A stretch of 64,000 nt of DNA from DAIDKA01 sp036489445 (GTDB lineage: Bacteria > Pseudomonadota > Gammaproteobacteria > Steroidobacterales > Steroidobacteraceae), in NCBI GenBank assembly GCA_036489445.1, contig DASXFV010000087.1, forward strand, positions 62,001 to 126,000. The letters are read 5' to 3'. The position numbers were made by a program, and so were the translations under genes. The notes beneath the pieces are model-generated. The model did not search any database, was not told the DNA's origin, and saw only the letters and a list, made by a program, of their open reading frames with translations. Numbering within the stretch: the first letter of the stretch is position 1; each line of letters begins with the position of its first letter. Shown here in pieces: positions 7,903 through 15,409 of this stretch.

Positions 7903-8610
7903 TTACCCTGGGGTCTGCGAAGTGCGCACTGCGCGCACGGCATTTAGAATCAGGTCCACTACGGGACGTGGTGCGGACACGCTTGGCGCGTGGTCGACTG
8001 GATGCACGCTGATCTGCGCCCTCATGCGCTCAGCCATGAAGCGCTGCGTCTCGGCGGCGATCATGTGGTCCTGCTCGGCCAGCAGGTACCAGCTCGGAAC
8101 GTCTTCCCACAGCGGGCGTTCGACCGGAACGCTGATGCATGCAGGCGAGATCGGGCGCTGGACGGCAGCCAACACCGCCTGCTCTTCTGCCAGTGCGTTT
8201 TGTGCAAATGCCGCGGCAAAAGCATCCTGCGGCAGCCAGATCAAACCGTGTCTGTCAGGGGCGAGCTTCGGAGCCATGGGATGAGGCTCGTTGCGATGGA
8301 ACACATCAGCGACGGTCTCGCCCTCAGCGGGGGCGAGGGCGGCGATGTAGACGAGTGCCTGGACCTTGGGATCGCGGGTCGAGGCGATGATGGCACCGGC
8401 GTAGGCGTGCCCCACCAGCACGACCGGGCCCGCCACACGTTCCAGCGTCCGGTTGAGTGCCGCCACGTCATCGGCAAGCGTCGTCAACGGGACCGGTACC
8501 GTAACCGTATTAATACCGTTTAAGCGGAGGCCACGGATCACTTTGCTCCAGCTCGACCCATCGGCCCAGGCACCGTGAGTTAGTACTACACTTAGCTTAT
8601 TCTTGGACAC
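7903..8610 (-). CDS. Alpha/beta hydrolase-fold protein lacking the Ser nucleophile
   Basis: The 235-residue protein resembles small salicylate-esterase-like alpha/beta hydrolases: TLTHGAW-type N-terminus (VVLTHGAWADGSSW) and the block DVAALNRTLERVAGPVVLVG. The nucleophile elbow reads GHAYAG (67-72), where Ala69 replaces the usual Ser of GHSYGG. The region DHAPSVSAP near residue 215 keeps a His in the usual place. Translation starts at GTG 8610, preceded by AGGAG at five bases. It is the first gene of the hydrolase-hydrolase-SDR operon. Homologues with the same Ala are, to my recollection, widespread, so this is probably a subfamily trait rather than a mutation. Activity by normal ester hydrolysis is doubtful. 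Confidence 0.85.
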   Translation of the reverse strand: MSKNKLSVVLTHGAWADGSSWSKVIRGLRLNGINTVTVPVPLTTLADDVAALNRTLERVAGPVVLVGHAYAGAIIASTRDPKVQALVYIAALAPAEGETVADVFHRNEPHPMAPKLAPDRHGLIWLPQDAFAAAFAQNALAEEQAVLAAVQRPISPACISVPVERPLWEDVPSWYLLAEQDHMIAAETQRFMAERMRAQISVHPVDHAPSVSAPRPVVDLILNAVRAVRTSQTPG

Positions 8611-8684
8611 TTTAGCTCCTGAGCAAACGACTCCGCGACGCTCAGCTGCCTTAAAATCCTAGTAACCGGCTTGATGAGAGCAGT

Positions 8685-8710
8685 CAAGTTACGAGCGCAT
8701 CAGTAACTTG
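8685..8710. promoter_or_regulatory. Inverted repeat, likely CGNR-regulator operator
   Basis: The arms CAAGTTAC (8685-8692) and GTAACTTG (8703-8710) form a perfect 8+8 inverted repeat with a 10-base spacer. It lies in the 148-base divergent region between the hydrolase operon and the CGNR gene and overlaps the predicted -35 element of the latter, which is where an autoregulatory repressor would bind. Confidence 0.5.
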
Positions 8711-8736
8711 TCAAGCGTGATCGAGGCGGTTATGTT
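8708..8736 (+). promoter_or_regulatory. Predicted sigma-70 promoter of the CGNR gene
   Basis: TTGTCA at 8708-8713 and TATGTT at 8731-8736 are separated by 17 bases, a good match to sigma-70 consensus spacing. The transcript would start about 15 bases before the CGNR start codon at 8759. The -35 overlaps the right arm of the inverted repeat at 8703-8710. Confidence 0.4.
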
Positions 8737-8758
8737 CTTGGCAACTTAGAAGCCCTTA

Positions 8759-9382
8759 ATGCCGCAACAAATTCCCGCGTTCTTTATCGCCGACTCAACT
8801 GGTCTGGATTTCCTGAATTCGGTGGCCACGCCTATCGACGTCCCGCTCGATTGGCTCGGCGACGGGGAAGGCCTTTTGAGTTGGTTGGGGCAATCGGGGT
8901 TGGTGCCTGCTGATGTTCTGCAAACAACGCGCGAACGCGCCATGCCCGGCGAACTCGATCACCTGGCAGCCCAGGCCCGCAGCCTGCGGGAGTGGTTCCG
9001 GGCGTTCGTCCGCGGACACCAAGGCCGCCAGCTCGAGGCCGCGGATCTGCCCGAATTGGAGCCCCTAAACCTGTTACTCGCTCGGGACGAAGGCTTCGGC
9101 ATAATCGTCGCATCTGAACGTGAGGGGCGGATCGCCCTGACACTGAAACGATCGCGACGCTGGACTTCGCCGGAATCCTTGCTCTTGCCGCTCGGAGAAG
9201 TGCTCGCAGAGCTGGTTTGCGAGGAAGACTTCTCGTATGTGAAGTCGTGCGAAGGACCGACCTGTACATTGATGTTTGCCGATCACACCCGGGGTCACGG
9301 TCGGCGCTGGTGCAGCATGTCGGCGTGCGGCAATAGGGCCAAGCAAGCTGCTCACCGGAATCGCGCCAAGAGGCGAGGTTGA
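8759..9382 (+). CDS. CGNR zinc-finger transcription regulator
   Basis: The 207-residue protein has the two-part layout of this family. An N-terminal ABATE-type ligand domain (FIADSTGLDFLNSVA near the start, RSLREWFRAFV near residue 75) is followed by a C-terminal zinc finger with Cys at 164 or 167-169 and 185/190, ending in WCSMSACGNRAKQAAHR. The CGNR tetrapeptide is at 190-193. These proteins are stress-responsive DNA-binding regulators. The gene is divergent from the hydrolase-hydrolase-SDR operon, with a perfect inverted repeat between them, so it most likely controls that operon and itself. The start ATG at 8759 has only a weak ribosome binding site. Confidence 0.88.
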   Translation: MPQQIPAFFIADSTGLDFLNSVATPIDVPLDWLGDGEGLLSWLGQSGLVPADVLQTTRERAMPGELDHLAAQARSLREWFRAFVRGHQGRQLEAADLPELEPLNLLLARDEGFGIIVASEREGRIALTLKRSRRWTSPESLLLPLGEVLAELVCEEDFSYVKSCEGPTCTLMFADHTRGHGRRWCSMSACGNRAKQAAHRNRAKRRG

Positions 9383-9494
9383 TTTGAGGGCGAGGCCCGC
9401 AAATGCCCGGCCCTCGGTCGCCCGCGTACTGATAAACGGCAGCTGGCAATTTGCGTTACGCTTCACCCTCAGTCCATAAACAAAAAGAGGTCTC

Positions 9495-10091
9495 ATGGGT
9501 ATCAAGAGTTTCCGTACCGTCACCGTGTTCCTGGCGCTGATGGTGCTTGGCAGCAGCGCTGCGCTCGCACAAGGTGCCGGTCGCGGTGGTGGTTTCAAAC
9601 TCCCGCCGCTGCTGATGCAGAGCAGCGCATTTGAGGACGGTGGCATCGTCCCGCAGAAATATGCCGGCCGTGGCGGCGTTCAGCCGGACTTCAAGTTCTC
9701 CAATGCGCCAGAAGGGACGGTGGCGTATGCGATCATTCTGCACGATGTCGATGTTGCCTTAGGCGGCGGCACGGATGACGTGCTGCACTGGGTTGCATGG
9801 AACATTCCGGCAAGTGCGAACGGTATCCCGGAGGGCAAGCTCCCTGAGGGCTCCGTGACGGGCAAGAACATGATGGGCATGAACGCCTACACAGGTCCTG
9901 GCGCTCCCGCGGGTCCACGCTATCATCACTACATCTTCGAACTCTATGCGTTGAACTCGAAGCTCGACCTGCCGGAAACCGCGAGCCGTGCTGAACTGCT
10001 GGCCGCAATGAAAGGCAAGACGGTAGCGAAGGCTGCCTACGTCGGCCGATATCGCAGTCCGCCTGCGACGAGTCCGCCAGCTGCAAAGTAA
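9495..10091 (+). CDS. Secreted YbhB/YbcL (PEBP) family protein
   Basis: The 198-residue protein has a signal peptide (MGIKSFRTVTVFLALMVLGS, cleavage after ALAQ) and then a phosphatidylethanolamine-binding-protein domain. Diagnostic blocks are VAYAIILHDVDVALGGGTDD, the LHWVAWNIPASANGIPEG strand near residue 96, and GPRYHHYIFELYAL near residue 136. Asp, His and Arg residues of the ligand pocket are present. E. coli YbhB and YbcL are the bacterial relatives; the physiological role is unclear. A strong hairpin-T tract terminator follows 23 bases after the stop, so it is a single-gene unit. Confidence 0.9.
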   Translation: MGIKSFRTVTVFLALMVLGSSAALAQGAGRGGGFKLPPLLMQSSAFEDGGIVPQKYAGRGGVQPDFKFSNAPEGTVAYAIILHDVDVALGGGTDDVLHWVAWNIPASANGIPEGKLPEGSVTGKNMMGMNAYTGPGAPAGPRYHHYIFELYALNSKLDLPETASRAELLAAMKGKTVAKAAYVGRYRSPPATSPPAAK

Positions 10092-10114
10092 GCAGGTATT
10101 GTTGGCAGCATCAG

Positions 10115-10141
10115 AGGGGTCGCATATGGCGACCCCTTTTT
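10115..10141 (+). terminator. Rho-independent terminator after the PEBP gene
   Basis: AGGGGTCGC (10115-10123) pairs with GCGACCCCT (10129-10137) around a five-base loop and is followed by a run of T. This is a textbook intrinsic terminator for the gene ending at 10091. Confidence 0.85.
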
Positions 10142-10165
10142 GCAGGCGATGCTCACCGAAGGCGT

Positions 10166-11025
10166 CTAACCTGTTAATGCAGATGCCAGATCATCGGTTA
10201 AAGCAGCCCGAATTGTAGAGCGAACCTCCCCTGTCAGGCTGAGGTGCCCGCCCTTCTCGAAGTCAATCTCGACATGTCCGCCGGGCGTCTCAACGCGTAC
10301 ATGATTGTCCACCGAATCCAAACGCCGCGCGGCGCTTGCCGCAGCGCAACTGCTGGTGCCGGATGCCAACGTGTACCCAGCACCACGCTCCCAGATCCTG
10401 ATGCGAATATGGTCGCGAGCAAGAATCTCGAGAAATTGAACGTTGGTGCGGTTCGGAAACATGGGGTGGGTTTCGATGTGGGGACCGAGAACTCTTACAT
10501 CAGCCTCCGTCACTCCTGTCAGCCTCACGACGCAATGCGGATTACCAAATGCCAGACAGGAAATGTTCAACGATCGGTCGGCCACCTGCAAGATTTCATC
10601 GACCACTTCGCGATTGCGGCCGGCGACCGGAATCTGTTGGCTCCAGAATGTAGGCGCGCCCATGTCAACTTGAATGCGATGAGCGTCTGCGTCCAGGTAT
10701 CGAAAGTTCGCGTTGCCACCCGTCGTGACTATCGTCCCACTGGATGAAGTCACATAACCGGCATCGTGCAGGTAGCGCGCGAAAATGCGAATTCCGTTGC
10801 CGCTCTTCTCGGTCTCGCTTGCATCAGGATTGAAAATACGAACACGAAAACCGGCGGGATCGAGGATCGGACCATACAAAGCGCCATCTGATCCGACGCC
10901 GTATCTGCGGTCGCACAGCGTCGTATGAACATTGGACTTGGGGGCGAGGGGAAATCCCGCGTATCCATGACCAGGTAGTCATTGCCCAGCGCCTGATATT
11001 TGCAAAACCGTAGTCCGTTGGACAA
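10166..11025 (-). pseudogene. DapF-like epimerase homologue, frameshifted and lacking both catalytic cysteines
   Basis: Two minus-strand frames join to give one diaminopimelate-epimerase-like protein of about 286 residues. The N-terminal frame (11025 to about 10945, TTG start after AAGGGG) gives FCKYQALGNDYLVMDTRDFP. The rest continues in another frame as LCDRRYGVGSDGALYGP and NPDASETEKSGNGIR. Adding one base in the five-G run at 10940-10944 (plus strand) restores one frame, so this is either a real frameshift or a sequencing error. The first catalytic Cys of the C-G-N-G motif is Ser (KSGNG), and the second (A-C-G-T-G) is also Ser (ASGTS). A normal Cys-Cys two-base epimerase mechanism is therefore impossible. 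It lies 10 bases after the marR stop, in the same operon. Confidence 0.75.
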
Positions 11026-11035
11026 CTTTGACCCC

Positions 11036-11515
11036 TTAGCGTATGTGACTGCAGCCAATTGCCAGACGGGTGTGGCGGGCCTGCTCGGGAACCGCGCGCA
11101 TTATCGATTTCCACAGCGCCTCGCTGTTGCCGCCTGCAGTCGCAAACACTCCGGCGAGGAGTTTCATCTGCGTCCCGGTCAGCTGTGCTTCGAGCTTTTT
11201 CCCTTCCTGCGACAAAAGCAGACACTTGAAACGCCGATCATTTCTGGCGGTGTGGACCGCTACGAGGTTGTCCTTTATCAGCTGGCGCAGCGGAGCGTGC
11301 AAGGCTTGTTTGGATACCGACAGAATCTCCAGCAATGCATGCACCGCAATATGCGGATTGCGGCCGACAAAATACAGAATGCGATGATGCACGCGCCCGA
11401 GCCCCCGATCGTTGAGGATGCTGTCGGGACCTGCGGTAAAGGCGCGGTAGGCAAAGTAGAACAGCTCGATTGCCTCCCGAAGGCTCTGATCGGGCTGAAT
11501 AGTTAGGTCAACCAT
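11036..11515 (-). CDS. MarR-family transcription regulator
   Basis: The 159-residue protein has the MarR winged-helix layout. Helices containing LREAIELFYFAYRAFTAGPD are followed by GRVHHRILYFVGRNPHIAVH, the recognition helix (LLEILSVSKQALHAPLRQL) and the wing (ARNDRRFKCLLLSQEGKKL). It heads a two-gene unit with the DapF-like gene and is divergent from an aminotransferase gene. Two copies of GTCAA-N5-TTGAC lie in the 73-base divergent region, one over its own start codon, which suggests autoregulation together with control of the aminotransferase. The ligand is probably an amino acid or related compound; this is inference from neighbours. Confidence 0.9.
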   Translation of the reverse strand: MVDLTIQPDQSLREAIELFYFAYRAFTAGPDSILNDRGLGRVHHRILYFVGRNPHIAVHALLEILSVSKQALHAPLRQLIKDNLVAVHTARNDRRFKCLLLSQEGKKLEAQLTGTQMKLLAGVFATAGGNSEALWKSIMRAVPEQARHTRLAIGCSHIR

Positions 11516-11521
11516 ATTGAC
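11507..11521. promoter_or_regulatory. MarR operator candidate 1 (GTCAA-N5-TTGAC)
   Basis: Perfect inverted repeat GTCAA / TTGAC with a five-base spacer. It overlaps the marR start codon (11513-11515). The same motif recurs 48 bases away. Confidence 0.55.
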
Positions 11522-11554
11522 ATGATAAGTTGGCGCGCGGTAACGTGTCTATAG

Positions 11555-11569
11555 GTCAACATTGTTGAC
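11555..11569. promoter_or_regulatory. MarR operator candidate 2 (GTCAAC-ATT-GTTGAC)
   Basis: GTCAAC-ATT-GTTGAC is a perfect 6+6 palindrome around three bases and shares the GTCAA-N5-TTGAC core with the site at 11507. It lies 20 bases before the aminotransferase ATG. Two identical cores in one divergent region strongly suggest a shared regulator. Confidence 0.6.
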
Positions 11570-11588
11570 ATATGGGCCATGCACCACA

Positions 11589-12722
11589 ATGTCCGGTAGA
11601 CATTTCTCTGAGCGTTTGGTGAATCTGCACGCATCGCCGATTCGGGAAATCCTCTCCGTTGCTCAACGGCCGGGAATGGTCTCCTTCGCGGGCGGATTGC
11701 CTGCACCCGAAACATTCCCGGCGTTCAGTCCCGCATCATTTCCCGCGGACATGCTGCAGTATGGATCAAGCGAAGGGGAGTTTGAGCTGCGCAAACACAT
11801 TGCGCAGGATCTCGAGGAGATCGGCCTGAGTTGTTCGCCGGATCAGATCTTGATTCTTTCGGGGTCGCAACAGGGCATCGATCTGGTTGCCAAGCTGTTT
11901 GTCGACCCCGGCACTCAGGTGGCAGTGGAATCCCCGACGTACCTCGCCGCGTTGCAGGTGTTTCGGTTCTTCGGCGCCGAATTCCAATGCCTTGATCCAG
12001 AGCTGCCGGGCTCACCGTGGCCGATAGCCCAGCGTCCGTCCTTCGCGTACATCATTCCGACGTTCCAGAATCCTACGGGGCGCTGCTACTCCTCGGATGA
12101 GCGCGATGCATTTGCACAGGCCTGTGACGCTCAGTATGTGACGTTGTTCGAAGATGACCCATACCGTGACCTTGTGTACAACACCTGTGATCGCAGGCCG
12201 GTGTGCGCTCGATTGCGCAGAGCTTCATGGATTTATCAGGGCTCTTTCTCCAAGAGTCTGGCTCCAGGTCTGAGGCTGGGATACCTCGCCGCCTCAGTCG
12301 ATCTGATGGCTTATCTGATGCGGCTCAAGCAAGCCGCTGATCTGCATTCCAGTCGGCTCAGTCAGTGGCTGGTCTTGGAACAATTGCGGGATCCGGGGCG
12401 CATCGCCCGCTTGGCGGGCCTGGTGAACATCTACCGTCAGAAGAGGGATTTCTTCGCTGCTGCATTGGAACGATATATGGGCAAGCGGGCAACCTGGGAG
12501 ATTCCGCCAGGCGGGCTGTTTTTCTGGCTCACGCTCGCCTCGCCGATTGATACTCGGAACCTGTTGCCAAGGGCCATAGAACGCGGCGTCGCTTTCATGC
12601 CTGGCGAGCCTTTCTATCCGGATCCAGAACAGAATTTCGGGACGTTGCGTCTGAGCTTCAGTCACACGGATGAACAACAAACCGAACGCGGTCTGGCGAT
12701 CCTGGCTGCTCTTCTGCAGTAA
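11589..12722 (+). CDS. PLP-dependent aminotransferase (LysN/MocR-aminotransferase-like)
   Basis: The protein (377 aa from ATG 11589) is a fold-type I class I/II aminotransferase. It has VSFAGGLPAPETFP near residue 30, ILSGSQQGIDLVAKLFVDPG, the substrate strand IIPTFQNPTGRCYS, the cofactor Asp in LFEDDPYRDL and the Schiff-base Lys in YQGSFSKSLAPGLRLGYLA. These blocks match 2-aminoadipate/valine aminotransferases and the aminotransferase half of MocR regulators, but there is no helix-turn-helix domain. An upstream TTG at 11562 is also possible but falls inside the operator palindrome. It is divergent from marR and the DapF-like gene, suggesting one amino-acid conversion module. Substrate unknown. 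Confidence 0.88.
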   Translation: MSGRHFSERLVNLHASPIREILSVAQRPGMVSFAGGLPAPETFPAFSPASFPADMLQYGSSEGEFELRKHIAQDLEEIGLSCSPDQILILSGSQQGIDLVAKLFVDPGTQVAVESPTYLAALQVFRFFGAEFQCLDPELPGSPWPIAQRPSFAYIIPTFQNPTGRCYSSDERDAFAQACDAQYVTLFEDDPYRDLVYNTCDRRPVCARLRRASWIYQGSFSKSLAPGLRLGYLAASVDLMAYLMRLKQAADLHSSRLSQWLVLEQLRDPGRIARLAGLVNIYRQKRDFFAAALERYMGKRATWEIPPGGLFFWLTLASPIDTRNLLPRAIERGVAFMPGEPFYPDPEQNFGTLRLSFSHTDEQQTERGLAILAALLQ

Positions 12723-12732
12723 CGCGCGAGAC

Positions 12733-12915
12733 CTAGTTTCGGGACTCCCAGGCCTTGACGACAAAGTCCCAGGCCATCAGCACCGCACCGGCCGCGAACA
12801 GCACATCGCCCGGCAGCCGCATCCACTGCCAGAAGAGCGTGGTGCTGTAGAAGGCGTGGACATTGCTGACCGGATCCTCGATCGGAGGATCGATGCATTC
12901 GGCGGCTGGTGGCAT
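12733..12915 (-). pseudogene. C-terminal fragment of a NorB-like heme-copper oxidase subunit
   Basis: A 60-codon frame with a good ribosome binding site (GAGGAG, seven to eight bases before ATG 12915) encodes a short polar start (MPPAAECIDPPIED) and then TLFWQWMRLPGDVLFAAGAV and LMAWDFVVKAW. The WxRxPGDxxFAxGAxxLAW pattern is the last membrane helix of quinol- or cytochrome-dependent nitric oxide reductase large subunits. None of the other 11-13 helices or heme ligands is present. It is either the relic of a deleted norB or a small membrane protein derived from one. The assignment rests on one helix. Confidence 0.4.
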
Positions 12916-12986
12916 GGCGTCGTCTCCTCGCGGGTCTGGACTTGTAGGAATAGAATAGGCGCGCTCGAAACCAGGGGGTAAAAAAC

Positions 12987-13964
12987 ATGAATAGAACGAA
13001 GCTGACTGTATGGCTGGGTGCGATGACATTGGCGCTGGGGGTAGCGGCCGGGGCGGCGCAGGCCGCGGATGCCCAGATGGACCGTGCCGGGCTGCTTAAG
13101 CTGGCTGACACTTATCTGGCCGCGCTGGTCGCGCATGATCCGAGCAGGGTGCCGTATGCCGCCGATGTGAAAATCGTAGAGAACGTCAAACGCATCAAGC
13201 CAGGCGAAGGTTTATGGCAGACGGCCTCGTCGGCACCCACGACGTTCGAGATCGTCGCGGCGGATCCCGTCCTGCAGGAGGTCGGCGCCCTCGTGGTGAT
13301 GGGGAATGATGGCAAGCCATCCCAGGTCGGTTTCCGGCTGAAGGTGGTGAACCGCAAGATCGTCGAGGCCGAGCATCTGTTCGTCGCGATGCGTGACCCA
13401 AATAACCCGAACCTGCAGAAGCCGCGTCCCGCCATCCCTCTCGGCATTCCGGATGAATACGCGGATTCCCACGGTCGCATGATCCATATCGCGAAGTCGT
13501 ATTACGACGCGCTGGACGACAATAATGGGCATCTTGCACCCTTCGCGCCGGATTGCGAACGTCACGAGAATGGTTTTCGCACTGCTCCCTCCGGAGGGCC
13601 GTCACTGGGCGGAGCGATGCCTGGCGGTGCGCCGCGGCCGCCCGGCCTGATGGGCATGCAGGATTGCACATCGCAGATCGATTCCGGAACCTTCCAGTAC
13701 ATCACCACGATCGAGGACCGTCGAGTGGAGATCGCCGACACCGTGACGGGCCTGGCGATCGGCTTCTCGCACTTCCATCACCCGATGACGCAGAAGAAGT
13801 TCAAGATCACCGGCAACCCGGATCGCCAGGAGTCGGACATGAGCAACCAGAAGCCCTTCGACATGCCGGCGATGCATGTCTTCAAGATCTGGGGCGGCCA
13901 GATCCATGAGATCGAGGCGATCGGCATTGTCATGCCCTATGACTCACCGACGGGCTGGGAATAA
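12987..13964 (+). CDS. Secreted protein of unknown function with NTF2/SnoaL-like halves
   Basis: The 325-residue product starts with a signal peptide (MNRTKLTVWLGAMTLALG, cleavage after AQAA). Two related segments follow: a first with RAGLLKLADTYLAALVAHDP, and a second with MIHIAKSYYDALDDNNGHLA near residue 170. Each looks like the first helix of an NTF2-like fold of about 140 residues ending in a strand that scans as 'FKIWGGQIHEIEAIG'. The middle of the second half holds a Gly/Pro-rich insert (GGPSLGGAMPGGAPRPPG). The internal duplication is my reading. The family resembles DUF8021-type proteins; no reaction is known. GGGGG ten bases upstream supports the start. A terminator-like hairpin follows at 14002. 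Confidence 0.7.
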   Translation: MNRTKLTVWLGAMTLALGVAAGAAQAADAQMDRAGLLKLADTYLAALVAHDPSRVPYAADVKIVENVKRIKPGEGLWQTASSAPTTFEIVAADPVLQEVGALVVMGNDGKPSQVGFRLKVVNRKIVEAEHLFVAMRDPNNPNLQKPRPAIPLGIPDEYADSHGRMIHIAKSYYDALDDNNGHLAPFAPDCERHENGFRTAPSGGPSLGGAMPGGAPRPPGLMGMQDCTSQIDSGTFQYITTIEDRRVEIADTVTGLAIGFSHFHHPMTQKKFKITGNPDRQESDMSNQKPFDMPAMHVFKIWGGQIHEIEAIGIVMPYDSPTGWE

Positions 13965-14001
13965 GTCCGAATTTTTCCTCGTCAGGGCACGGCGATACGG
14001 T

Positions 14002-14028
14002 AAAGGGCGCTGTGGCGCCCCTTCCTTT
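14002..14028 (+). terminator. Probable terminator after the secreted NTF2-like gene
   Basis: GGGCGC (14005-14010) pairs with GCGCCC (14015-14020) around TGTG, with a partly paired A/T extension and a TTCCTTTT tract. It sits 40 bases after the stop at 13964. Confidence 0.5.
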
Positions 14029-14056
14029 TCGTCATGCGGAGACTGAACGGACGGGC

Positions 14057-14425
14057 TTATTTCGCCTTGCTGTAGTCGTACCAGACGGCCTCGATATTGT
14101 GACCGTCCGGGTCGTAGGCGAAGGCCGCGTAATAGCCGGGCGAGTAATCCCGATAACCGGCAGCGCCGTTGTCTTTACCGCCGGCGGCCAGTGCCGCGGC
14201 GTGAAAGGCCTTGACCTCGTCACGTGACTTCGCCTCGAATGCCAGGTGCGCGGGTACGACAGTGTCCTTGTGGCTTATCCAGAAGTCAGTGTTCTTGCCA
14301 TCGTTGAATCCTGCCGATTCACCGAATTCCATGTTGTTCGTGTAGCCGAGTGGCTTGAGGACCTTGATGTAAAAGGCTTTGGATCGCCGATAATCGCTCA
14401 CCGGAATACTCGTATGCGCGATCAT
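14057..14425 (-). CDS. VOC-family (glyoxalase/bleomycin-resistance fold) protein
   Basis: The protein (122 aa from ATG 14425) is a single VOC domain: IAHTSIPVSDYRRSKAFYIK at the start, then LGYTNNMEFGESAGF, HLAFEAKSRDEVKAFHAAAL and the closing YYAAFAYDPDGHNIEAVWYD. Metal-ligand candidates are His3-type (IAHTS), His in PAHLAF and Glu in NIEAVW. The longer frame upstream has no family similarity, and ATG 14425 has a GAGGAG site, so I shortened it. VOC proteins include lyases, dioxygenases and resistance proteins; which this is cannot be read. It is divergent from the NAD-epimerase gene. Confidence 0.88.
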   Translation of the reverse strand: MIAHTSIPVSDYRRSKAFYIKVLKPLGYTNNMEFGESAGFNDGKNTDFWISHKDTVVPAHLAFEAKSRDEVKAFHAAALAAGGKDNGAAGYRDYSPGYYAAFAYDPDGHNIEAVWYDYSKAK

Positions 14426-14568
14426 GCTGAACTCCTCGTGTGGCAGTGACACTATCTTATACCCTGGTGTTGGCGGCTCCTGCCAAGCGGCAACGTGGGC
14501 TTGCCACAGTCGGCACTTAGGCAGGGGCTCGGCCTCGGCCTTCTTTTCAGGTGCGGGGAGACCGCTAT

Positions 14569-15297
14569 ATGCCGACACGCAATCCTATCTTCGTGGCCGG
14601 AGCCAGCGGGGCCATTGGCCGCCGGCTGTGCAGACTGCTGGTCGCGGACGGATGGCGTGTGATCGGCACCACCCGCTCGGGCCAGAAGACCGCCTTATTG
14701 CTCGCCCTGGGCGTCGAGCCTGCCGTCGTCGATGTGTTCGATGAGCCTCTGCTGCGGGAACTGGTCATCGCTGCCCAGCCTGAAGTGGTGATCCACCAAC
14801 TGACCGATCTTCCTGCGGGATTGGATCCCGCCAAAATGGCCGCAGCCAGGGAGCGCAATGCGCGGCTGCGGGAGATCGGTACGCGCAATCTCGTCGCGGC
14901 GGCCGTCGCGAGTGGTGTCAAGCGGATGATCGCCCAGAGCGTCGCTTTTGCCTATGCCCCGGGGCCGATGCCTTATCGCGAGGAGGCACCACTCAATGTG
15001 GCCGCAGCGGACGAGGCAGGGGGACTCAGCGCGCGTGCCGTCGCCGGTCTGGAGCGGCAAGTGCTCACGGGGCCATTCGCTGGCGTCGTTCTGCGCTACG
15101 GCCAGCTGTACGGGCCGGGGACCGGATTCCAGGCTGCACCGAATGCAGGGCCCGTGCACGTGGACGCCGCTGCGGACGGCGCACGCCGGGCAATTGCTCG
15201 CGGAGCGGGCATTTATAACCTCGCCGAGGAGGACGGCACCGTCTCCAGCCGGAAGGCCATTGAGGAACTTGGCTGGGACCCGGATTTCAGATTCTAA
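14569..15297 (+). CDS. NAD(P)-dependent epimerase/dehydratase (atypical extended SDR)
   Basis: The 242-residue protein has the Rossmann motif FVAGASGAIGRRLCRLL at residues 7-23, an Arg-rich second strand (GTTRSGQKT), and NLVAAAVASGVKRMIAQSVA where the family has its Ser/Thr strand. The usual YxxxK is not obvious, so it may belong to the atypical NmrA-like group that binds NADP without normal catalysis. It is shorter than typical extended SDRs (about 300 aa). The start at ATG 14569 was chosen because GGGGAGA lies nine bases upstream. It is transcribed toward the porin gene, 112 bases away. Confidence 0.8.
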   Translation: MPTRNPIFVAGASGAIGRRLCRLLVADGWRVIGTTRSGQKTALLLALGVEPAVVDVFDEPLLRELVIAAQPEVVIHQLTDLPAGLDPAKMAAARERNARLREIGTRNLVAAAVASGVKRMIAQSVAFAYAPGPMPYREEAPLNVAAADEAGGLSARAVAGLERQVLTGPFAGVVLRYGQLYGPGTGFQAAPNAGPVHVDAAADGARRAIARGAGIYNLAEEDGTVSSRKAIEELGWDPDFRF

Positions 15298-15348
15298 GGC
15301 CCGTTTCCATCACGCTGGACTGAAGGCCCTCGCGTGCTGATCATTATA

Positions 15349-15361
15349 GTGAATTGTTCAC
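15349..15361. promoter_or_regulatory. Short inverted repeat upstream of the porin gene
   Basis: GTGAA-TTG-TTCAC is a perfect 5+5 inverted repeat 49 bases before the porin start codon, in an AT-rich stretch. It could be an operator; a chance palindrome is not excluded. Confidence 0.3.
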
Positions 15362-15409
15362 CATCAATAATTCCTCTAGCATCGAATCTGATGTCTTCAG
15401 TGGTATAGC

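Noticed and set aside
10940..10944. A programmed frameshift in the DapF-like gene
   Set aside because: The site is a plain five-base run without a known slippery heptamer or downstream stimulator; a loss-of-function mutation or sequencing error is simpler.
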